The position numbers and the translations under genes were made by a program. 13,840 nucleotides of DNA, taken from the NCBI GenBank assembly GCA_021831005.1, contig JAKBNO010000107.1, positions 1 through 13,840 of the forward strand, written 5' to 3'. The notes beneath the pieces are model-generated. The model had not been told where the DNA came from. It searched no databases and saw nothing but the letters and a program-made list of their open reading frames with translations. The DNA is from Thermoplasmata archaeon. Lineage in GTDB: Archaea > Thermoplasmatota > Thermoplasmata > Thermoplasmatales > GCA-001856825. Positions 1 to 7,077 of this stretch are shown here, piece after piece (position 1 is the first letter of the stretch; the number at the start of each line of letters is the position of its first letter).

Positions 1-660
1 TATGACACCATTCCTAAAATCAAAGGTCGAGTGCATCGTGTCTTCCACAACTGAGCACTTTGGAAAATTGAATGCTTTGACAGATTCCACTTCCTTTCCG
101 AACAGGTTAACGAAGCTATCGAATACGTGGACTCCTATTCCCACCACAGACCCACCTCCAGCCATTTCAGGTTTTCCCCTCCATATTGTCGTGTTATATT
201 GGGAGGAATTCCTTGTCCACTTTCCAAATGCGAATCGTGGCTCACCTATTAGGCCAGATGAAATACTCCTTTTGACTTCACCAATCGCAGGATGAAACCT
301 TAAGTGGAAACCAACTGCAAATCTAAGTCCCTCTCTCTTCGATAATCCGGAAAGCGTCTCCGTATCTTGGACTTTTAGCGTCGCTGGTTTTTCCAAAAGG
401 ACTGACTTGCCCGATTCAAATGACATTTTGGCGTGCAAAAAGTGAAGATAATTCGGAGATGAAATATAAACAGCTTCAAAAGATTTCTTGAGGAATACAC
501 CCAACTCGGATGAATATTCCGCTCCTAGTTCTTTTGAGATCCTTTCTCCCTTAGAACGGTCAGTAGAATAAACGTGCGTTATTCTTGATCCCGTATCTCT
601 TATAGCTGGTATCACCCTCGATACAGCATGATTTCCGAGCGAGATTATGCCGAAATCCAT
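1..660 (-). CDS. Gfo/Idh/MocA family NAD(P)-dependent oxidoreductase, N-terminal 220 codons (cut by window edge)
   Basis: The minus-strand frame opens with ATG at 660-658 and stays open to base 1, so the 3' end lies outside the window. The translation begins MDFGIISLGNHAVSRVIPAI and shows the family layout: an N-terminal Rossmann fold, a dinucleotide-site EKP motif (E90-K91-P92, after SGKSVLL), and in the second domain a GIGVHVFD stretch near residues 174-181 that matches the D-[IV]-G-x-H-x-x-D catalytic region with H177 as the likely catalytic histidine; the usual first Asp is Gly here. Members oxidise or reduce sugars, inositols or related polyols with NAD(P) in the cytosol; the substrate cannot be told. 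The nucleotide-binding loop ISLGNHA keeps only part of the GxGxxG pattern. A TATA-like box 24 bases upstream suggests a leaderless transcript. Family assignment is confident, function is not. Confidence 0.85.
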   Translation of the reverse strand, partial: MDFGIISLGNHAVSRVIPAIRDTGSRITHVYSTDRSKGERISKELGAEYSSELGVFLKKSFEAVYISSPNYLHFLHAKMSFESGKSVLLEKPATLKVQDTETLSGLSKREGLRFAVGFHLRFHPAIGEVKRSISSGLIGEPRFAFGKWTRNSSQYNTTIWRGKPEMAGGGSVVGIGVHVFDSFVNLFGKEVESVKAFNFPKCSVVEDTMHSTFDFRNGVI

Positions 661-972
661 GAGATATAATTGAAGATCTGGATATAGGTTTTGTCAGCCC
701 AGGCAATTTCAAACCAGATTTGTTTGGATTAAAAACCCAAGATCACTCCTCCTCAGCGTCATCGAACTTTGGCACTTATGCTAACTGAACTCGTTTACCA
801 GAAGGGGTGTCAAGACAGCCATTGCAGAGTTTATGGTAATGAATCCCGTGACAAACAATTTCTATTGCAAACACGGAGTCGTGCATCCGAGGTTTACAAT
901 TACTTTTCTCGCTGATGTCCATTTATTACCAGCGAATGTTTTTCGTTTGGCCAATACATGGTGTGCCCGAAT
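661..972. other. Intergenic region with no gene I can support
   Basis: These 312 bases separate the stop of the MFS gene from the start of the oxidoreductase gene, both on the minus strand. Apart from the TATA-like box near 684 I see no RNA gene, repeat or terminator hairpin. A plus-strand open frame that begins at 833 runs antisense into the MFS gene and has no family resemblance, so I do not count it. Confidence 0.6.
681..688 (-). promoter_or_regulatory. Candidate TATA box for the Gfo/Idh/MocA gene
   Basis: On the minus strand this reads CCTATATC and is centred about 24-25 bases before the ATG at 660. That is the spacing expected of an archaeal TATA box when the transcript starts at, or within a few bases of, the start codon. 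The match to a consensus is short, so this is only a candidate. Confidence 0.3.
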
Positions 973-2199
973 TTATATTGAATCTCTTTCCTTGATTGCG
1001 GAAATCTTGGCCTTCCCTGGAATGTATATTACAAGGACAGCCGAGACAATCGCGAAGAAAAGCAGCACAATGAAAGCGTTATACATGCTGGTGAATAGGT
1101 GGAGCCCATCGAAGAGGAAAATGCCAGTACTTGCCCCAAGAGTATTCCCCACTCCCCATACCATTGCATTTGCACTTGTCGATTTCTCCCTGGGCACAAC
1201 TTGAGAAACATATCCCATTAGAACAGGGAATCCAGTGAACGCAAAAAAAGCAAAGAAGGTGTAGGTAACCAGTATCGTTACTAGACCCTTTGACAAGAAC
1301 AGGAATAGCACGAAGAAAATTACCAGACCTATAGAAGTAATTGTTATCGTGAACTTCCCCCCAAATTTCGAAGTTAAGTACCCGAAGATCGGTTGACCGA
1401 CGACGGGTGCGATAAGTGCAAAACTAAGGACAGATGCCATGATTTTTTTGGAATGGAAGAGACCAACCAAGTAGGAAGGCATGTACGTGTTGATCGACAT
1501 AATGAACATTGACCTAAGAAAAACGATCACAACCAGCATTACCAAGAAAGCTGGAATGGCACCCTTAATAGACACGCTGCTTTCAGGCTGTTTTTGTATC
1601 ACGGGAGATTTTATCTGATAGTCTTTTCTTTTAAAGAATTTCAGACCGAGGAAAATGAGAAGAGCAGCTACCAAAAAGTATATAACAATCAAATCCAGTC
1701 CCAGAACGTTTCCCAAAAGTGCAATTATGAACACAACCATAAAAGGAAAGGCGCTCCTTCCCAAGCTCCCAAATGATCCGTTAATTCCAAGGTACGAAGG
1801 AGACTCTTTGGGTCCATAAGTGTGCGAAAGTATTGTTGCTCCGATTGGATGATATATAGACTGACCTATTCCCAACAGTACAGACCCCAGAATGAGAAAT
1901 TCATAAGCTTCTCCCCTAAATATGAATGGGAGGGAAAATACGAGGGCAGCAACGCCATTCAAGAATATTCCCAAGGTGAGAATCAAAGTGTCCTTGTCTA
2001 CTCTATCTGCATAGGATCCAACATATACGCTCAAAGCGCCGGAGATGAGGTTGTACAGAACAGGCATTAATCCTATTATGAAGGCGGACAGTCCTATTTC
2101 TTCGTAATAGATGATCAGTACGGGGAAAAGGAGAGCATTGCCATCAACAGAAAAATGGCTGAGGGAAGTGAAAGCTAATGAGCGAATCTTTGTGTTCAT
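973..2199 (-). CDS. MFS transporter, fosmidomycin-resistance-like
   Basis: A 408-residue hydrophobic protein with about twelve membrane segments, the usual MFS length. Family marks that can be seen: H15 and D19 at the start of the first helix (SHFSVDG), motif A between helices 2 and 3 (GSYADRVDKD, residues 61-70), and GIGQSIYHPIGATIL (110-124), which resembles the G-x-G-x-x-x-x-HP-x-G stretch of the Fsr branch. A basic, hydrophilic loop at about residues 188-212 separates the two six-helix halves. It should be a proton- or solute-coupled exporter or importer in the cytoplasmic membrane; the substrate is unknown and actual fosmidomycin transport should not be read from the family name. The start at 2199 gives a short MNTKIRSL leader before helix 1 and there is no better alternative. 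It lies alone between a 312-base and a 159-base spacer. Confidence 0.85.
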   Translation of the reverse strand: MNTKIRSLAFTSLSHFSVDGNALLFPVLIIYYEEIGLSAFIIGLMPVLYNLISGALSVYVGSYADRVDKDTLILTLGIFLNGVAALVFSLPFIFRGEAYEFLILGSVLLGIGQSIYHPIGATILSHTYGPKESPSYLGINGSFGSLGRSAFPFMVVFIIALLGNVLGLDLIVIYFLVAALLIFLGLKFFKRKDYQIKSPVIQKQPESSVSIKGAIPAFLVMLVVIVFLRSMFIMSINTYMPSYLVGLFHSKKIMASVLSFALIAPVVGQPIFGYLTSKFGGKFTITITSIGLVIFFVLFLFLSKGLVTILVTYTFFAFFAFTGFPVLMGYVSQVVPREKSTSANAMVWGVGNTLGASTGIFLFDGLHLFTSMYNAFIVLLFFAIVSAVLVIYIPGKAKISAIKERDSI

Positions 2200-2224
2200 C
2201 CTTATAAAAACCTCATTACGTTTA

Positions 2225-2234
2225 GAAATTTAAG
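2225..2234 (-). promoter_or_regulatory. Candidate TATA box for the MFS gene
   Basis: The minus strand reads CTTAAATTTC, centred about 30 bases before the MFS start at 2199, in a 159-base spacer that follows the M13 peptidase stop. A second A/T-rich stretch, TTTTTATAAG at 2201-2210, is too close to the start to act as the TATA box. Assignment rests on position and composition only. Confidence 0.3.
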
Positions 2235-2358
2235 AGTGTTCATATCATCGCATCTGAAGCGCATTGGACTGGCTCATTCTCTGTGAATCAAGATACAGGG
2301 AATCTTAACTTAGATTGTTTCTTGAATTTAATTCTGCTGTCTCAGTTTAGATGAATTT

Positions 2359-4353
2359 TCACCAGACCCCAATTCTTTCCCTAATCACATCTCCCCGCGC
2401 AACTCCAGGCGGGAATACGGCATCGAAAGCAGGATGGTTCATGACTGGTACAATCGCCCTGTATCTTTCTGGAGAATGAGGATCCATTGTCAGACCCATG
2501 CGGAGTGTCTCTTCCTTTATGTTAGATTTCCACACCTGTGCATATGCAATGAAGAAACGCTGGTCTGGAGTGAGACCATCTACCGTAACCTTCCGTTCTG
2601 GTCTTCTCTTATAGTGTAGCTGCAGAGCTTCGTAAGCGATACTTACCCCTCCCAGGTCAGCTATGTTCTCTCCCAGTGTTAATTCTCCATTGATGAAAAT
2701 CCCCGGAAGAGGTTCCTGTAACCCATAAAACTTCTTGACCTTCTCCGCTTTTTCATTGAACTTTAGTGCATCCTCCTCCGTCCACCATTCAAGGATGTTC
2801 CCCATTGAGTCAAAATGTCTGCCTTCATCGTCGAAGCCATGGGTAATCTCGTGGCCAATAACCGCCCCAATGGCACCATAGTTAACGGCATCATCTAGGC
2901 TGGAATCAAAAAAGGGAGGCTGAAGGATTCCAGCTGGAAAAACGATTTCATTCCTTTCGGGAGAGTAATAAGCATTGACGGTGGATGGGGTCATTTCCCA
3001 TTCAGACCTATCGACGGCCTTTCCAACCCTTGTAACCTGTCTCTTGATTTCGAATTTTTCGGATCTCCGCATGTTCCCAAGGTAGTCCGAACTTTCGATC
3101 CTAAGTTCAGAATAGTCCCTGAACTTATCTGGATACCCGATCTTCACTCTTATTGCATCCAGCTTCTCGATGGCCCTTGCTCTGGTGTTCTCTGTCATCC
3201 AATCTGCTTTCTTCAATTTCGCTCTAAAGACCGATATGAGATCGTTCACAAGTTCCAGTGATTTCGAATGAGCAATCTCGTCAAATTGCTTCTCTACGTA
3301 CATCTGTCCTAAGGCTTCTCCGATCTGTACATCAATCTGACGAAGCACCCTTTTCCATCTCAGCTCTGGCTGTTCCTGACCCCGAAGTTTCCTGCCAAAA
3401 AAGTCGAAACTTTCATTATAGACCTCATCGTGAAGGAACGGTGCATATCCAGCCAACAGACGCCAGTAAAGATACACGCGCATTTCCTCCACGTCCACCT
3501 CGGAAAACATCCTTTCCAGATAATCGAAGAATTCGGGTTGCCTCACAATTACGTATGATACTCCTCGTACTCCAAGAACTGAAACATATTTCACCAGCTT
3601 CAGGCTTCCAAACCTCGAAGCGAGGGCGTCGAAATCTATTCTGTTATAGTTCTTTTCCACATCTCGTAGAGCTGCCGCGCTCCTGCTGATCTTGGCTAAC
3701 TTTGTCTCCAGACTAAGAATCGATTTTGCCCATCTCTTTGCAGTATCTTCGTCCGTGCCCTTGAGGATAAACATTCTCGCAATGTGTTCCAGATACTTGG
3801 CCCGAATTTCTGCAAAGGAATCTAGAAGATAGTAATCCCTTTCGGGCATGGTTATTCCGCCCTGAGAGAGATACAGAGTGTAGAGAGTACTATTTTTAGC
3901 ATCAACATCGGAGCTTACATCAAAGAATACAGACACACCTTCAAGATGGAGAATTGGGATGAGTTCGATTAAAACTTCGGTGGACTTTATGCCAGATATG
4001 AGATTCCAGATGTCGTCTATGGGAGAGAAACGAAGCTCATTAATTGTCTTCTCATCCATGGCCGATTTGTAAAAGGAGCCGACCAATTTCTTGTTAAAAT
4101 TATTGGTCCCGGTACTCTCCGTTGAGCAATCCTCAACGATAGAGAGTAAGACGCTCCTGTTCCATTCTACCAGTTCATTGAATGAACCCCATTCTGATTT
4201 ATCTGAAGGGATAGGGTTGTTATCCATCCACTTTCCTGCAGAGTACCTGTAGAAATCCTTCCGGGGATCTACACTTCTGTCCATGTTGCTCTCAGAAAAA
4301 CGTGGTTGATTCGGTAATCTACTTCCATTTGTGCTAATATTTGGAGCAGTCAT
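2359..4353 (-). CDS. M13 family (neprilysin/PepO-like) zinc metallopeptidase, leaderless
   Basis: The 664-residue product has the full M13 layout. The N-terminal domain carries DFYRYSAGKWMDNNPIPSDK (residues 33-52), typical of the family start. The catalytic C-terminal domain has the substrate-binding NAYYSP (460-465), the zinc motif HEITH (501-505) with E502 as catalytic base, GFDDEGRHFD after it, and ENIADLGG (562-569) that supplies the third zinc ligand E562. Unlike neprilysin there is no membrane anchor or signal peptide, so it is probably cytosolic and digests peptides up to a few tens of residues. The C-terminus ends IGVW where many relatives end C-x-[VI]-W, so the terminal Cys is missing. 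M24, just before the conserved core, is a possible later start, but the ATG at 4353 fits a TATA-like box 35 bases upstream. No operon partner; the MFS gene downstream is 159 bases away. Confidence 0.93.
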   Translation of the reverse strand: MTAPNISTNGSRLPNQPRFSESNMDRSVDPRKDFYRYSAGKWMDNNPIPSDKSEWGSFNELVEWNRSVLLSIVEDCSTESTGTNNFNKKLVGSFYKSAMDEKTINELRFSPIDDIWNLISGIKSTEVLIELIPILHLEGVSVFFDVSSDVDAKNSTLYTLYLSQGGITMPERDYYLLDSFAEIRAKYLEHIARMFILKGTDEDTAKRWAKSILSLETKLAKISRSAAALRDVEKNYNRIDFDALASRFGSLKLVKYVSVLGVRGVSYVIVRQPEFFDYLERMFSEVDVEEMRVYLYWRLLAGYAPFLHDEVYNESFDFFGRKLRGQEQPELRWKRVLRQIDVQIGEALGQMYVEKQFDEIAHSKSLELVNDLISVFRAKLKKADWMTENTRARAIEKLDAIRVKIGYPDKFRDYSELRIESSDYLGNMRRSEKFEIKRQVTRVGKAVDRSEWEMTPSTVNAYYSPERNEIVFPAGILQPPFFDSSLDDAVNYGAIGAVIGHEITHGFDDEGRHFDSMGNILEWWTEEDALKFNEKAEKVKKFYGLQEPLPGIFINGELTLGENIADLGGVSIAYEALQLHYKRRPERKVTVDGLTPDQRFFIAYAQVWKSNIKEETLRMGLTMDPHSPERYRAIVPVMNHPAFDAVFPPGVARGDVIRERIGVW

Positions 4354-4383
4354 AGGTCCTCTAATGGCTCAAACTGACCTGCG

Positions 4384-4391
4384 CTATAAAT
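4384..4391 (-). promoter_or_regulatory. Candidate TATA box for the M13 peptidase gene
   Basis: The minus strand reads ATTTATAG, centred about 35 bases before the ATG at 4353, which would place the transcription start about 9 bases before the start codon. This is the best A/T-rich box in the stretch upstream of the gene. Confidence 0.35.
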
Positions 4392-4480
4392 GTGTCTGTC
4401 CCGAGATAATATCAAAGCAATGAACGAACTAGGAACCTAAGGGAGGCACCACCGTTCTAATTGCGCATGTTAAGTTCTAG

Positions 4481-4669
4481 TCACAAAGTCTCTTCGACTT
4501 CTACCGTTATACCACTATTCCCCAGTTCTGCAAAGAATTGCTTGAAAGGCGCCATCTGCTCAGCGAGTCTTAATCTTTTCCCTTTACTGTGCATATCTCT
4601 TTCATCTTTGACCGTAATAGAGTTCACTACAATTCCAGTAGGCTTTCTCCAACAAACTATCTGACTCAA
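4481..4669 (-). CDS. Small hypothetical ORF, possibly a frameshifted remnant
   Basis: A minus-strand frame of 62 codons from a TTG (4669) ends at 4481. Its last 37 residues, from the in-frame ATG (MHSKGKRLRLAEQMAPFKQF...), look protein-like: charged, amphipathic and ending in ITVEVEETL. I do not recognise the family. The first part is less convincing. In the neighbouring frame an ATG at 4682 opens MDPNFESDSLLEKAYWNCSE and stops at TGA about 26 codons on, close to where the other frame becomes protein-like. Joining the two by one indel near 4605-4615 would give one protein of about 66 residues, so this may be a small gene broken by a frameshift or a sequencing error. It lies divergent to the kor-hdr-etf operon and shares its upstream region. 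The alternative is that it is chance coding in the spacer. Confidence 0.3.
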   Translation of the reverse strand: MSQIVCWRKPTGIVVNSITVKDERDMHSKGKRLRLAEQMAPFKQFFAELGNSGITVEVEETL

Positions 4670-4714
4670 AATTTGGGTCCATACTCATTCACTCCGACAG
4701 AGAGGGAAGAAAAT

Positions 4715-4749
4715 GTTTAGTCAACTTGAATAATTCAGGTTCGCTAAAC
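4715..4749. promoter_or_regulatory. 35-base inverted repeat upstream of the korD promoter, candidate regulator site
   Basis: The segment is symmetric about base 4732, with 14 of 17 arm positions complementary: GTTTAG (4715-4720) pairs with CTAAAC (4744-4749), and AACtTGAAT (4723-4731) pairs with ATTCAgGTT (4733-4741). The mismatches are at 4721/4743, 4722/4742 and 4726/4738. It ends 8 bases before the TATA box of the operon, a place where archaeal activators or repressors of the Lrp/AsnC or winged-helix type bind. No regulator gene is in the window. A single central base rather than a loop argues for a protein-binding site rather than an RNA hairpin. Confidence 0.5.
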
Positions 4750-4757
4750 GCAATCAA

Positions 4758-4766
4758 TTTATATAG
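4758..4766 (+). promoter_or_regulatory. TATA box of the kor-hdr-etf operon
   Basis: TTTATATAG preceded by an A-rich stretch (CAATCAA) gives a good archaeal BRE/TATA arrangement. It is centred about 41 bases before the korD ATG at 4803, which predicts transcription starting near 4787 and a leader of roughly 16 bases that contains a weak SD-like AAAGGGA (4791-4797). Read on the minus strand the same element is TATATAAA, so it could also serve the divergent small ORF. Confidence 0.55.
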
Positions 4767-4780
4767 ATTTCAGATAAATG

Positions 4781-4792
4781 TTTAGATCTAAA
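4781..4792. promoter_or_regulatory. 12-base perfect palindrome at the predicted transcription start
   Basis: TTTAGATCTAAA is fully self-complementary and sits 15-26 bases after the TATA box, so it covers the expected start of transcription. A protein bound here would block RNA polymerase, which fits a repressor operator. Its half TTTAG recurs in the dyad upstream. Chance occurrence in A/T-rich DNA is possible. Confidence 0.4.
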
Positions 4793-4802
4793 AGGGACTA
4801 TA

Positions 4803-5105
4803 ATGATAAAGGAACCTAAGATTTCTGAAAATCAGAGAGAGATATGGCGGGAACCTGTAAATTTTGGAAGATTCGCCGTACCTAAGGGGGAGATCCATAT
4901 CTTTCCTGAGAGATGTAAGGAGTGCAACTACTGTACCAATTATTGCCCGAATCAGGTTCTGGAACGTTCACCAGAAGTGAATGTTTATGGCTACCACCCT
5001 GTGAGGGTAAGAGAGGACAAGAAGGATTCTTGTGTTGCATGCGGAATGTGCCAGAGCATCTGTCCGGATTTTGCAATTTTTGTAAAAGAGGTGAAGATTC
5101 AATGA
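4803..5105 (+). CDS. korD: 2-oxoacid:ferredoxin oxidoreductase, delta (ferredoxin) subunit
   Basis: A 100-residue protein with two [4Fe-4S] ferredoxin motifs: C38-x2-C41-x2-C44-x3-C48-P and C77-x2-C80-x2-C83-x3-C87-P. This is the electron outlet subunit of four-subunit (delta-alpha-beta-gamma) 2-oxoacid oxidoreductases; it takes electrons from the beta-subunit cluster and hands them to free ferredoxin or, possibly here, straight to the Hdr proteins encoded downstream. It is the first gene of the operon. The ATG at 4803 is 37 codons before the first Cys, the normal length for this subunit, and AAAGGGA five bases before it is a weak ribosome binding site. The stop overlaps the korA start as ATGA, which suggests coupled translation and a 1:1 complex. 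Confidence 0.9.
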   Translation: MIKEPKISENQREIWREPVNFGRFAVPKGEIHIFPERCKECNYCTNYCPNQVLERSPEVNVYGYHPVRVREDKKDSCVACGMCQSICPDFAIFVKEVKIQ

Positions 5106-6238
5106 ACTTCTTGCCACCCGGGAAATATTTCGCTGACGGTAATTTTGCACTTACAGAAGGTGCCATTCATGCAGGTTGCCGTTTCTTTGCAGGGTACCCA
5201 ATAACTCCTTCAAGCGAAGTACTTGAAAGGATGAGCATCAGGTTGCCGGAAATAGGTGGACACTTCATAGAAATGGAAGACGAGATCGCTAGCATGGCGG
5301 CCATTTTAGGCGCTTCGAATGGAGGATCAAAAAGCATGACCGCGACCTCAGGTCCAGGGTTCTCTTTGATGCAGGAGAATATAGGTCTCGGGGTCATAAC
5401 GGAAACTCCAACCGTGGTTCTGGACGAAATGAGGGGAGGCCCTTCAACGGGGATACCTACCAGAGTTGGGCAGGGTGATGTCATGCAGACCAGGTGGGGT
5501 TCCCACGGGGATCTCGCTCCAATAACATATGCTCCAAACAGCGTCCAGGAATCATTCGACCTGGAGATAGAAGCATTCAATGCAGCGGAGACTTACAGGC
5601 AACCCGTGATAGTTGCGTCAGATCAAGTTGTTGGACATCTCACGGAGATCCTGGAAGTAAAAAACATGGAAGATTATCACATAGTCCAAAGAGAGACCAG
5701 AAAGACCCGGAATGGAAACGAGGGTGTATATGACTACTCCAGAGATTTCACACCAATGTTTGCGGCCGGAACAGGATTCCGGGGCAACGTCGATAGCTTG
5801 ACGCACGACGAGAGGGGTTATCCTTCAAATGAGTCTTCTGTGGAGAAGGAGATGCTTGAGCATCTTTTGAACAAGGTAAGAAAGAATGAAGACAAGATTG
5901 TGAAGTACGAAGAATTCCTCGTTGAAGATTCAAAACTGGTAGTCGTTGCTTATGGAATCACTTCCAGATCGGTTAAACGGGCAGTGAAGGAAGCGAGAAA
6001 AGAGGGTCTCAAGGTTGGAATGTTCCGTCCGATCACCCTGTGGCCTTTCCCAGAGAAAAGAATAAGGCAGCTTGCGGAACAGTCAAAGGAATTTATTGTA
6101 CCAGAGATCAATTATGGACAGTACTCGCATTCGGTCAGAGAGTACAGTCAGACCGAAACAAAGGAGATGCATTTTCCTCCAGGTGCTGTACCAGATTACA
6201 GGGTCATATTGAAAGAAATAGAGAGGTGTCTGAAATGA
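5102..6238 (+). CDS. korA: 2-oxoacid:ferredoxin oxidoreductase, alpha subunit
   Basis: The 378-residue alpha subunit contains the pyrimidine-binding and domain II parts of the TPP enzyme. Visible signatures are GYPITPSSE (residues 31-39), FIEMEDE (55-61) with the glutamate that activates TPP, TATSGPGFSLM (80-90) and GPSTGIPT (113-120), all characteristic of KorA-type chains. It lacks the fused gamma domain seen at the N-terminus of two-subunit archaeal enzymes, in line with a separate korC. The start is ATG 5102, overlapping the korD stop; a longer frame opening at 4922 only reads through korD in the wrong frame. The sequence most resembles 2-oxoglutarate-type enzymes, but broad 2-oxoacid or branched-chain substrates are also possible. 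The stop overlaps korB by ATGA. Confidence 0.92.
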   Translation: MNFLPPGKYFADGNFALTEGAIHAGCRFFAGYPITPSSEVLERMSIRLPEIGGHFIEMEDEIASMAAILGASNGGSKSMTATSGPGFSLMQENIGLGVITETPTVVLDEMRGGPSTGIPTRVGQGDVMQTRWGSHGDLAPITYAPNSVQESFDLEIEAFNAAETYRQPVIVASDQVVGHLTEILEVKNMEDYHIVQRETRKTRNGNEGVYDYSRDFTPMFAAGTGFRGNVDSLTHDERGYPSNESSVEKEMLEHLLNKVRKNEDKIVKYEEFLVEDSKLVVVAYGITSRSVKRAVKEARKEGLKVGMFRPITLWPFPEKRIRQLAEQSKEFIVPEINYGQYSHSVREYSQTETKEMHFPPGAVPDYRVILKEIERCLK

Positions 6239-7077
6239 CAGAAGTGGAATATCATCCCAAACACGAACTTATAAGGGAGGAGAGGTTTCCACACGTCTGG
6301 TGTCCGGGTTGTGGCCTAGGAATAGAACTTCAGTGCTATTTGAACGCGTTGGAGAAATCCGGGATTCCCCAGAATAACCACGTGCTGGTTTCGGGTATAG
6401 GATGTACGGCAAGAATTCCCGGTTATGCAAACCTGGACACGTACCACACGACCCATGGTCGGGGATTACCTTTTGCAACGGGAATGAAAATCGCGAATCC
6501 AGATCTGAAGGTGACGGTGATAAGCGGAGATGGAGATCTTTTCAACATAGGGGGGAACCATTTCATTCACGCCGCTCGGAGAAACATGGATCTGCTAGTC
6601 ATCTGTTCAAACAATTTCAACTACGGTATGACCGGAGGTCAACACGGATCGACGACTCCACTAACTTCCAAATCAGCCTCGACCCCATACGGCAACATTG
6701 AACCGACTTTCAACCTGCCTTACATTGCATCCGCACTCGGTGCCTCATACGTTGCACGATGGACCGTGATGCATCCAAGACAGCTCACTAAATCTATCAG
6801 GACAGCCATGGACGTCAAGGGGTTCGCATTCATTGAGGTGCTATCTCCGTGTCCGCCAAACTTCGGTAAATTCAACGGATTCAAAGATGGATTTGAGGAA
6901 ATGGAATTCTACCGTAAGAGTTCCGTCGTGCAGAACGACGCAAAGCTGGAAGACATATCCATCGATCCTTTTCATGGGAAGGATATAGTCCTTGGAGACT
7001 TCGTTAACAGAAAGAGAGCTTCGTACATAACGCTGGAACACGAGCTCATTGACAGAATTAGGGGGGGTGGACAATGA
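6235..7077 (+). CDS. korB: 2-oxoacid:ferredoxin oxidoreductase, beta (TPP-binding) subunit
   Basis: The 280-residue beta subunit binds the TPP diphosphate and the proximal [4Fe-4S] cluster. The Mg-TPP motif starts at GDGD (98-101) and ends at NNFNYG (126-131). The cluster ligands expected from related structures are present: C23 and C26 in WCPGCG, C57 in GIGCTAR and C206 in SPCPPNFG. Together with KorA it decarboxylates a 2-oxoacid with CoA to acyl-CoA and CO2, releasing two electrons one at a time. The start ATG 6235 overlaps the korA stop; the upstream extension to 6040 is korA read in another frame. The stop overlaps korC by ATGA. Length is normal for KorB without C-terminal extension. Confidence 0.93.
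   Translation: MTEVEYHPKHELIREERFPHVWCPGCGLGIELQCYLNALEKSGIPQNNHVLVSGIGCTARIPGYANLDTYHTTHGRGLPFATGMKIANPDLKVTVISGDGDLFNIGGNHFIHAARRNMDLLVICSNNFNYGMTGGQHGSTTPLTSKSASTPYGNIEPTFNLPYIASALGASYVARWTVMHPRQLTKSIRTAMDVKGFAFIEVLSPCPPNFGKFNGFKDGFEEMEFYRKSSVVQNDAKLEDISIDPFHGKDIVLGDFVNRKRASYITLEHELIDRIRGGGQ

Larger units (their letters stand above)
4711..4785. repeat. Exact 10-base direct repeat bracketing the operon TATA box
   Basis: AAATGTTTAG occurs at 4711-4720 and again at 4776-4785, a spacing of 65 bases (about six helical turns). A partial inverted copy, CTAAAC, lies between them at 4744-4749. The first copy overlaps the left arm of the 35-base dyad, the second overlaps the palindrome near the expected transcription start, so all three probably represent half-sites of one regulator. 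Confidence 0.45.

Noticed and set aside
833..1204. Plus-strand open frame of 123 codons
   Set aside because: Most of it is antisense to the MFS gene, its composition is what a membrane-protein complement gives, and no motif is seen.
3258..3689. Plus-strand open frame of 143 codons inside the M13 gene
   Set aside because: Entirely antisense to a well-supported gene and with no protein-family features.
4922..5101. N-terminal extension of korA to an upstream ATG at 4922
   Set aside because: The 60 added residues are korD read out of frame and bear no KorA similarity; ATG 5102 gives the normal N-terminus and an ATGA overlap.
6040..6234. Extension of korB upstream of 6235
   Set aside because: It is korA sequence in another frame; the KorB family begins at about MTEVEYHPKHE.
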